The translations under genes were made by a program, and so were the position numbers. DNA of 64,000 nt from Acidimicrobiales bacterium (lineage in GTDB: Bacteria > Actinomycetota > Acidimicrobiia > Acidimicrobiales > Aldehydirespiratoraceae), in the NCBI GenBank assembly GCA_033344915.1, contig JAWPML010000001.1, forward strand, positions 3,800,263-3,864,262, given 5' to 3'. The notes under the pieces are model-generated. The model saw nothing but the letters and a program-made list of their open reading frames with translations, ran no database searches and was not told the DNA's origin. This document shows positions 58,790 through 64,000 of this stretch, piece after piece; position 1 is the first letter of the stretch, and the number at the start of each line of letters is the position of its first letter.

Positions 58790-59611
58790 TCACCACGGCC
58801 AGCGCGACTTCGGGCGGGCCCGGCGTGTCCTCCACAGCAGCGCCGCGCCGGCGGCCAGCCCCACGCCCACGGCGCTCGCACCGATGGTGCGCGGCCGCGG
58901 CGCGGCGATCGACCCCTCCCGCAGCGGGCGGGGGTGCTCGAAGGTGCGGATCTCCCACCCCCGGGCCTCGGCTTCCTTGAGCAGACCGCGGTCTGGGTTC
59001 ACCGCGACGGGGTGTCCGACGCACTCCAGCATCGGGAGATCGGTGATCGAGTCCGAGTAGGCGAACGACTGCTCGAGATCGAGCGCGTGGCGGTCCGCTT
59101 CGCGCTCGATGGCCTCCACCTTGTGGATGCCGGCGGAGTAGAACTCGACCTCGCCGGTGTAGCGACCGTCGGCGTCGACGCGGGCCCGGGTGGCGATGGC
59201 GTCGTCGACCCCGAGGTGACGGGCCATCGGCAGGACGATCTCCTCGGGTGACGCCGACACGAGGTAGACCCGTCGGCCGGCCTCACGATGTGACTCGATC
59301 AGCTCGAGCGCTTCGGCGTAGACGAGGGGGTCGATCACCTCGGTGAGGGCATTGTCGACGAGGGCGGAGATCGTGTCCTTCTCCCAGCCGACGGCGATGC
59401 GCAACGCGGTCTCGCGCATCTTCTGCATGCGTCCCTCGTCGGCCCCGAGGTAGCGGAAGACGATCTGGCCCCACAGGGCGCGCACGACGAGCCATCGGTT
59501 CAGCAGACCCTCCTGCTGGAGCCGCGGCCCGAACGCGAGCATGGCCGCCTTCGCGATGACGGTCTTGTCGAGATCGAAGAACGCCGCTTCGGTGCGCGGC
59601 TGGTCGGCCAT
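58790..59611 (-). CDS. HAD-superfamily IB phosphatase (SerB-like), 273 aa
   Basis: HAD motifs: I AAFFDLDKTVIAKAA (nucleophile Asp), II VYLVSASPEEIVLPMARHLG, III KVEAIEREA, IV AYSDSITDLPMLECVGHPVAVNPD. The HAD-IB group includes phosphoserine phosphatase-like and lipid-linked phosphatases. A helical cap (AMLAFGPRLQQEGLLNRWL) lies between motifs I and II. The C-terminus has a hydrophobic stretch (IGASAVGVGLAAGAALLW) that may anchor it to the membrane, as in actinobacterial CicA/HAD-IB proteins. TAGGCT (59618-59623) lies 6 nt before ATG. Confidence 0.9.
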   Translation of the reverse strand: MADQPRTEAAFFDLDKTVIAKAAMLAFGPRLQQEGLLNRWLVVRALWGQIVFRYLGADEGRMQKMRETALRIAVGWEKDTISALVDNALTEVIDPLVYAEALELIESHREAGRRVYLVSASPEEIVLPMARHLGVDDAIATRARVDADGRYTGEVEFYSAGIHKVEAIEREADRHALDLEQSFAYSDSITDLPMLECVGHPVAVNPDRGLLKEAEARGWEIRTFEHPRPLREGSIAAPRPRTIGASAVGVGLAAGAALLWRTRRARPKSRWPW

Positions 59612-59637
59612 GGCGCCAGCCTACGAAGGCGCGGGCC

Positions 59638-60519
59638 TCAGGCGAGTTCGAGGACGGTGCTCGGCCCCCACTCGCCCGTCTCGGTGAGCGACATGACCTC
59701 CGGCCCGACCCGGAGCCGGGCGGTCGACTCGTAGCGGGAGCGGATCGCCGCGGTGTCCTCGGTGAGCAGGAGCGCGCTGATCTCGTCGACGAGCGTGTCG
59801 GGGGCGGCGGTGTTCTCGTCGCCGGCGAGGGCGCCCCAGTCGTCCCATGGCAGCATCTCGATCTTGTTGAGCGACGCGAGGTCGCGCCCCACGTTGCCGG
59901 CGATGAACCAGGCGCCCCACATGTCGAGAATGCCGAACGTGTCGGGATCGAGTTCGCCCGCACGCGTGCGTTGCCAGGCGTCGCCGGCCGAGAGGAAGTG
60001 GTCCTCGGGGAGATCCGTCGGGTCGGCGACGCCGGTCACCTCGGACTGGAGGGCGTCGAGTTGGGCGTCGAGTTGCACCCAGCGGACGCCGTCCCAGTGT
60101 TCGACGATCCAGTGGTCGACCCACTTGCCCGGCTCGAAGTAGCCGCCGAACCCGCAGCGGGCCCGCGCCGGCGTGCCGGCCCGGCGCAGCAGTGCGACGG
60201 ACAGCGTCGAGAAGTCGCGGCAGTTCCCGAGGAACCGCCCCTGTGGCGTGCGGGCTTCGGTCAAGGGTCGGTCGTCGCGGGTGAGCACGCCGGTCAGAAG
60301 TGCCGTCGCGCCGCGGGCCTGGAGCTCCGCCTGGCGCTCGGTGACGTCGAGCACGTCGTAGGCCGCGGCCCAGTGGGGGTGGACGAGCAGCCCCTGCACC
60401 ATCGACGCGATGCCCGCGGGGTCGGTCGGGGCGTCGCGGAGTGCGCCGGCGTGAGGGGTCAGGTCGGTCATCGGTCCCGGAGACGCGTAGAAGTCGAGCG
60501 CGTCACGGGAGGGGATCAT
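59638..60519 (-). CDS. Transglutaminase-like cysteine protease-fold protein, 293 aa
   Basis: Core motifs of the transglutaminase fold: LGNCRDFSTLSVALLRRAGTPARARCGFG (split; catalytic Cys in NCRDFS), DHWIVEHWDGVRWVQLDAQ (catalytic His and Asp). The enzyme class ranges from cross-linking to peptide cleavage; no signal peptide, so cytoplasmic. TACGTT (60526-60531) stands 6 nt before ATG 60519. It is divergent from the Tad operon start (114 nt between starts). Confidence 0.82.
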   Translation of the reverse strand: MIPSRDALDFYASPGPMTDLTPHAGALRDAPTDPAGIASMVQGLLVHPHWAAAYDVLDVTERQAELQARGATALLTGVLTRDDRPLTEARTPQGRFLGNCRDFSTLSVALLRRAGTPARARCGFGGYFEPGKWVDHWIVEHWDGVRWVQLDAQLDALQSEVTGVADPTDLPEDHFLSAGDAWQRTRAGELDPDTFGILDMWGAWFIAGNVGRDLASLNKIEMLPWDDWGALAGDENTAAPDTLVDEISALLLTEDTAAIRSRYESTARLRVGPEVMSLTETGEWGPSTVLELA

Positions 60520-60600
60520 GGCGACAACGTAGGTCGACGGGTTGGGGCTGTCACTCGGTCGGTCTAGGGTCGGCTCCACACGACTTCCCCCGTTGAGCCC

Positions 60601-60617
60601 GCTCGCCGTCGGCGAGC
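60601..60617 (+). other. Hairpin in the predicted 5' untranslated region of the tad operon
   Basis: Perfect 7-bp stem GCTCGCC/GGCGAGC (60601-60607, 60611-60617) with a 3-nt loop, 17 nt before GTG 60634 and before its GGGAG ribosome site. TAGGGT near 60565-60570 could be the -10 of the operon. The hairpin may affect translation or mRNA stability. Confidence 0.4.
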
Positions 60618-60633
60618 AGTTCCGGGAGTCGAT

Positions 60634-61263
60634 GTGTTGTCCATCTGCTGGTCGCCCAAGGGCGGCACCGGTGTCACGATCACCGCCGCGGCCCTGGCGC
60701 GGCACCGCGCCCCGCGTGGCGACACCATCCTCGTCGACCTCGCCGGGGATCTCGCCGCCGCGCTCGGGAGCGCGACCGACACGCCCGGGGTGAGCGACTG
60801 GCTCGCCCATCCCGATGCGCCGCCGGATGCGCTGCGGGCGCTCGAGCTCGAGGTGGTGGCGGGGCTCCGGCTGCTGCCGGCGGGTGCCGCTCCCGGGGTG
60901 GCGTTCGATCCCGAGCGGTCGGCGATGCTGCTCGACCTCTGCGACCGCTCGGCCGATCACGTCGTGGTGGACGCGGGGCGGCTCGCGGTGGAGTCCGAGT
61001 GGTGGCCGGCGTCGGCCGAGTCCGTCGTCGTGGTGCGCAACTGCTACCTCGCGCTTCGGCGCCTCTCCGCGCTGCCGGAGCGGCGCCGCACCGTCGTACT
61101 CATCGAGGAGGCGGGCCGGGCGCTGAGCCGGCGCGATGTCGCCGGTGTCGCGCCCGGCCCCGTCGTCGCGGTGCCGTGGGATCCCGGTGTCGCTCGGGCA
61201 GTCGACGCCGGCCTGCTCGCCTCGCGACTCCCGCGGTCGCTGCGCAACCTGGAGCGGGTGTGA
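60634..61263 (+). CDS. Tad pilus assembly ATPase-like protein, CpaE/TadZ family, 209 aa
   Basis: A MinD/ParA-fold protein of the Tad pilus system. The P-loop reads SPKGGTGVTITAAALARH: the N-terminal Lys of the deviant Walker A (KGG) is kept but the GK(T/S) lysine is replaced by Val. ILVDLAGDLAAALG and HVVVDAGRLAV follow. Actinobacterial CpaE/TadZ-like proteins often have such changes, and TadZ localises the pilus to the pole. Residues 1-209 lack the N-terminal receiver-like domain of full CpaE. GTG 60634 has GGGAG at 60624-60628. It overlaps the cpaF start (GTG 61260). Confidence 0.8.
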   Translation: MLSICWSPKGGTGVTITAAALARHRAPRGDTILVDLAGDLAAALGSATDTPGVSDWLAHPDAPPDALRALELEVVAGLRLLPAGAAPGVAFDPERSAMLLDLCDRSADHVVVDAGRLAVESEWWPASAESVVVVRNCYLALRRLSALPERRRTVVLIEEAGRALSRRDVAGVAPGPVVAVPWDPGVARAVDAGLLASRLPRSLRNLERV

Positions 61264-62309
61264 GCGACCTCGTCGATCGGGTCCACGCCCAGTTGGTCGA
61301 CGCGGCCGGCGGACCGGACGACATCGAACGAGTGCTGCGCGAGCACGCACCCCTGCTCGGGGCGGCCGAGCACGCGGCCCTCCGCGAGACGATCGCGTCG
61401 CGGCTCCGAGGCTTGGGCGCGCTGGACCCGTTGCTGGCCGACCCGCTCGTCACCGACGTGATGATCAACGGCCCGGGTGTCGTGTGGGTCGAACGCGACG
61501 GGGTCGTCGCGCCGTCGTCGGTGGAGGTCGACCGGGCCGAGCTCGACATGATCATCGAGCGGATCGTCGCGCCGATCGGGCGTCGCATCGATCCCCTCCA
61601 GCCGTGGGTCGACGGGCGTCTGGCGGATGGCAGTCGGGTCAATGTCGTGGGTCGACCGGTGGCGATCGACGGCCCCTATGTCACGATCCGTCGCTTTCCC
61701 GGCGACCGGCCGCGGCTTGCGGCCTTCGTCGACGAGGGCGACCAGGCCACGGTGGACACACTCCGCCGGCGCGCCCGGGCGGGCGAGACCATCGTCGTCA
61801 GTGGCGGCACGGGCACGGGCAAGACATCGCTGCTCAACGCCCTCGCCGCCGAGCTGGACCCGACCACGCGGATCATCACCGTCGAGGACGCGGCCGAACT
61901 CGCCCTCGGCCTCCCCCACGTCATCCGGCTCGAATCGCGCCCCGCCGGCACCGAGGGTGACGGTGCGGTCGACTTCCGTGATCTGGTTCGCACCGGCCTG
62001 CGGATGCGGCCCGACCGGCTCGTGATCGGCGAGATCCGGGGGCCGGAGGCGTTCGATCTGATGCAGGCGTTCAACACCGGTCACCGCGGCGGGATGGCGA
62101 CCGTCCACGCCAACTCGCCGGCCGACGCCCTCCGGCGTCTGCTCACCCTCGTTCTGTCGGCGGACACCGGCGTGCCGGCCGGCGTCGTCGCCGATCAACT
62201 CGCCGCCGCGATCGACGTGGTGGTGCATCTGACGCGCGGGGCCGGCGCGGTCCGTCGCATCGCCGACATCGTGACCGTCCACGAATCACTGGAGATCCGG
62301 CCGTGCTGA
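61260..62309 (+). CDS. tadA: Tad pilus ATPase TadA/CpaF, 349 aa
   Basis: GspE-type secretion ATPase: LADPLVTDVMINGPGVVWVE and VNVVGRPVAIDGPYVTIRRF in the N-domain, Walker A VVSGGTGTGKTSLLNALAAE, Asp box ITVEDAAELAL, Walker B RLVIGEIRGPEAFDLMQAF, His box GHRGGMATVHANSP. Powers assembly of the Tad (tight adherence) pilus. Slightly short (349; usual about 400-450) because the N-terminal helical part is reduced. Its stop overlaps the tadB start by several bases (62303-62309). Confidence 0.93.
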   Translation: MSDLVDRVHAQLVDAAGGPDDIERVLREHAPLLGAAEHAALRETIASRLRGLGALDPLLADPLVTDVMINGPGVVWVERDGVVAPSSVEVDRAELDMIIERIVAPIGRRIDPLQPWVDGRLADGSRVNVVGRPVAIDGPYVTIRRFPGDRPRLAAFVDEGDQATVDTLRRRARAGETIVVSGGTGTGKTSLLNALAAELDPTTRIITVEDAAELALGLPHVIRLESRPAGTEGDGAVDFRDLVRTGLRMRPDRLVIGEIRGPEAFDLMQAFNTGHRGGMATVHANSPADALRRLLTLVLSADTGVPAGVVADQLAAAIDVVVHLTRGAGAVRRIADIVTVHESLEIRPC

Positions 62310-62869
62310 TCGGACGACGTCGGACGGGCACGGCGTGGCAGATCGAGCGCCTCTCGCCGCTGCTCTACGCCCTGAGCCGCGAGCTGCGGGCCGGGGCCAC
62401 CGTGCATGCAGCGGTCGACGCCGTGGCCCACGACGCGGCCGTCGCCGGACCGGAGTTCGTCGAGATGGCCCGCCGGGTGGCGGCCGGCGCGCCGGTGATC
62501 GACCAGTTGGACCGTTGGGCGACGCGGCTGGACCATCCGGACGCAGAGCTCGTCCGGGCGGTCCTTGCGCTCGGGGTCACGACCGGCAGCGCGCTGGCCG
62601 CAACGCTCGACCGGGCCGCCGGTCGTCTCGCCGATCGGGTCGAGCTGCACCGCGAGATCCGCACACTTGGTGCTCCGGCCCGGGCCTCGGCCCTCGTCCT
62701 CACCGTCGCCCCGGTCGGTTTCCTCGCCCTGCTCGCGTCGGTCGACGACCGGATCGTCGAGACCGTGCTCACCCATCCGGTCGCCGGTGGGTGTGTGGTG
62801 GCGGGCCTCGTGCTGAACGTCCTCGGCTGGCTGTGGATGCGGCACCTCGCCGCGGGGGTCGAGGCATGA
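62303..62869 (+). CDS. tadB: Tad pilus inner-membrane protein TadB-like, 188 aa
   Basis: Type II secretion F-domain region: ALSRELRAGATVHAAVDAVA, AELVRAVLALGVTTGSALAATLDRAA, and RIRTLGAPARASALV-like HREIRTLGAPARASALVLTV, followed by two transmembrane helices (LVLTVAPVGFLALLASV and VAGGCVVAGLVLNVLGWLWM). It is shorter than the usual TadB (about 280) because the N-terminal membrane segment is missing. It overlaps tadC by ATGA (62866-62869). Confidence 0.82.
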   Translation: MLIGRRRTGTAWQIERLSPLLYALSRELRAGATVHAAVDAVAHDAAVAGPEFVEMARRVAAGAPVIDQLDRWATRLDHPDAELVRAVLALGVTTGSALAATLDRAAGRLADRVELHREIRTLGAPARASALVLTVAPVGFLALLASVDDRIVETVLTHPVAGGCVVAGLVLNVLGWLWMRHLAAGVEA

Positions 62870-63576
62870 CCGCGACGGTCGTGGCCACCGCGTTGGCCCT
62901 CGTGGTCGTTCGGCCGTGGCGCGCGCCGGCCCGTTCGCTGCGCGCCGCGGAGAACCACGATGTGGTGGCCCGCTGGCGCTCGATCGTCGTCGTCGGCGGT
63001 CCGCTGTGGGGTGCGGCCGTGGGCATCGCCGCTCTGACCGCCCCGCCCCTCGCGGTGCTGGTGCTGGCGTGGCCGACCGTCCGGCAGTGGCGGGCAACGC
63101 GGCGATCTCGGGTCGACCAGGACCGCGCCGTGGTGCAGGCCCTCCCCGACGTGGTCGATCTGCTCGTGCTCGGCGTGGGCTCCGGTGCCACCCCCCGGGC
63201 GGCGATCGAGATCGCGGCGCCCTGGCTTCCCGAGCCGTTCGGCTCGGCACTACGGCGAGCGGTGAGTCGCAGCGAGCGCGGGGAGCCCTTCGGCGTCGCC
63301 CTCGCCGCGGCCTGTAGGCCGTTGGGCGACCTCACCCTCCCGCTGGTCAGCCTCTTCGCCGACGTCGAGCTCGGCAGCGGAGCGGTGCTCCCCGGGCTCG
63401 TCCGGATCGGCGACGATGCCCGCCGCCGGCGCCGGGCCGACGCCCACGAGCGCGCTCGTCGGCTCCCCGTCACGTTGCTGCTCCCACTCGTCCTCTGTGT
63501 GCTCCCGGCCGTCGCCCTGATCGGCATCGTGCCGCTGCTGTTCGCGTCGCTCGGCGAGTTCCGGTTCGCCCCGTGA
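62866..63576 (+). CDS. tadC: Tad pilus inner-membrane protein TadC-like, 236 aa
   Basis: A T2SS F-type protein. N-terminal hydrophobic segments (TATVVATALALVVVRPW, VVVGGPLWGAAVGIAAL) precede the F domain (QALPDVVDLLVLGVGSGATPRAAI, SALRRAVSRSERGEPFGVAL, ARRRRRADAHERARRLPV) and a final membrane helix LLLPLVLCVLPAVALIGIVPLL. Together with TadB it forms the inner-membrane platform on which CpaF acts. ATG 62866 overlaps the tadB stop. Confidence 0.85.
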   Translation: MTATVVATALALVVVRPWRAPARSLRAAENHDVVARWRSIVVVGGPLWGAAVGIAALTAPPLAVLVLAWPTVRQWRATRRSRVDQDRAVVQALPDVVDLLVLGVGSGATPRAAIEIAAPWLPEPFGSALRRAVSRSERGEPFGVALAAACRPLGDLTLPLVSLFADVELGSGAVLPGLVRIGDDARRRRRADAHERARRLPVTLLLPLVLCVLPAVALIGIVPLLFASLGEFRFAP

Positions 63577-63617
63577 TCGAGCTTCCCCCCGTCCCACGAA
63601 TCCAAGGAGAAGAAGCC

Positions 63618-63854
63618 ATGCCCGATCACCCCCAGGAACGCACCACGCCGGGTCACCCCGTGTTGTGGCTGTGGTGTCGGATCCAGAGCCGGATCGCGAC
63701 CGGCGAGCGCGGTCAGACGACGGCCGAGTACGCACTCGTCGTGCTCGGCGCGGCCACCGTGGCGATGCTGCTCATCGCGTGGGCGACGGACACCGGCAAG
63801 GTGGCCACGTTGCTCAACAAGGTCGTGGCCTCGGTGAGCGACCGGATCGCGTGA
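63618..63854 (+). CDS. Small pilin-like protein (DUF4244/Flp-type), 78 aa
   Basis: A basic N-terminal part (about 1-30) ends in RGQTTAEYALVVLGAATVAMLLIAW, where the GQTTAEYALV segment matches the Flp/DUF4244 pilin hydrophobic start with the conserved Glu at position +5 from the likely cleavage. It would form the pilus fibre or a minor pilin after processing. AAGGAGAA at 63603-63610 lies before ATG 63618; the longer frame from 63573 lacks such a site. Its stop overlaps the next gene by GTGA. Confidence 0.85.
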   Translation: MPDHPQERTTPGHPVLWLWCRIQSRIATGERGQTTAEYALVVLGAATVAMLLIAWATDTGKVATLLNKVVASVSDRIA

Positions 63855-64000
63855 CCGTGCGGGAGCGGGGACAGTCCACGGTGGAGCTCGCCCTCGTGCT
63901 GCCGCTCGTGGCTGTCCTCGCGCTCGCGATCGCCCAGGTCGCGCTGGTCTCTCGCGAGCGGGTCCTCGTCACCCACGCGGCGCGGGTCGGGGCCCGCTCA
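63851..64000 (+). CDS. TadE-like pseudopilin, 5' part only (window edge)
   Basis: The frame starts at GTG 63851 (overlapping the pilin stop) and runs off the window after 50 codons. The start VTVRERGQSTVELALVLPLV carries the TadE signature GQSTVELALVLPL with the conserved Glu, followed by AIAQVALVSRERVLVTHAAR. TadE-type proteins are minor pilins needed for Tad pilus function. More tad genes probably follow beyond the window. Confidence 0.88.
   Translation, partial: MTVRERGQSTVELALVLPLVAVLALAIAQVALVSRERVLVTHAARVGARS

Overview
The window is a gene-dense, very GC-rich stretch of chromosome from an actinobacterium, most likely a member of the class Acidimicrobiia. This placement is inferred from gene content: a WhiB protein; the FHA / PstP / FtsW-RodA / PbpA / PASTA-kinase cluster; an actinobacterial GlnR; mycothiol-type DinB and Tad pilus genes; and many secreted proteins with long Thr/Pro linkers. 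There are no rRNA genes, insertion sequences, phage genes or CRISPR arrays. The two tRNA genes are tRNA-Leu(CAG) and tRNA-Sec(UCA). Many starts follow a TANNNT hexamer by only 6-9 nt and lack a Shine-Dalgarno site. That fits leaderless transcription, and I used it to choose several starts.

Layout. 1-11.1 kb: a truncated GT39-like membrane glycosyltransferase, two metallo-beta-lactamase-fold proteins, a branched-chain-type substrate-binding lipoprotein with a GNAT protein, then a flavin operon (two Pro/Thr-rich anchored proteins, ApbE, a ferric-reductase-like membrane protein) followed by an ECF sigma factor and a putative anti-sigma factor. 11.1-13.4 kb: a TTEPP-repeat lipoprotein, a small membrane protein with an apparent frameshift, and a lower-GC two-gene cassette (winged-helix protein plus three-helix membrane protein) at the 3' side of tRNA-Leu. 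13.6-21.7 kb: the growth and division signalling cluster fhaA-fhaB-pstP-ftsW/rodA-pbpA-pknB with trpG converging on it. 21.8-24 kb: a large membrane-anchored iron-sulfur oxidoreductase.

24-31.9 kb: a winged-helix regulator, the amt ammonium transporter behind a GlnR-box-like array, an AbiEi-like protein flanked by hairpin repeats, gpmA, a lipoprotein, a short-chain dehydrogenase and a secreted beta-helix protein. 31.9-39.4 kb: a large STAND/BTAD regulator, a WhiB protein, selB-selA and an APH-like kinase. 39.4-49.1 kb: FxsA, a GGDEF-EAL protein, an Mrp-type ATPase, an A-type Fe-S carrier, a lipase-like hydrolase, a Tat lipoprotein with a thioredoxin-like CxxxxC, a compact xanthine-dehydrogenase-like fusion, DinB, RidA, Hsp20 and a TetR regulator. 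49.1-52.4 kb: a nitrogen module, glnA-glnR divergent from glnII. 52.5-60.5 kb: an MDR oxidoreductase, a PLP decarboxylase, NAD synthetase, a primary-type sigma factor, tRNA-Sec, a HAD phosphatase and a transglutaminase-like protein. 60.6-64 kb: the start of a Tad pilus operon that runs off the window.

How parts work together. glnR, glnA, glnII and amt look like one local nitrogen circuit, with GlnR-like sites upstream of amt and glnII. selA, selB and tRNA-Sec are three of the four core selenocysteine genes; selD and a selenoprotein are not visible here. The FHA proteins, phosphatase, kinase, SEDS protein and penicillin-binding protein form the conserved actinobacterial cell-wall signalling unit, here with one kinase and no pknA. 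No stretch longer than about 300 bases lacks a gene.
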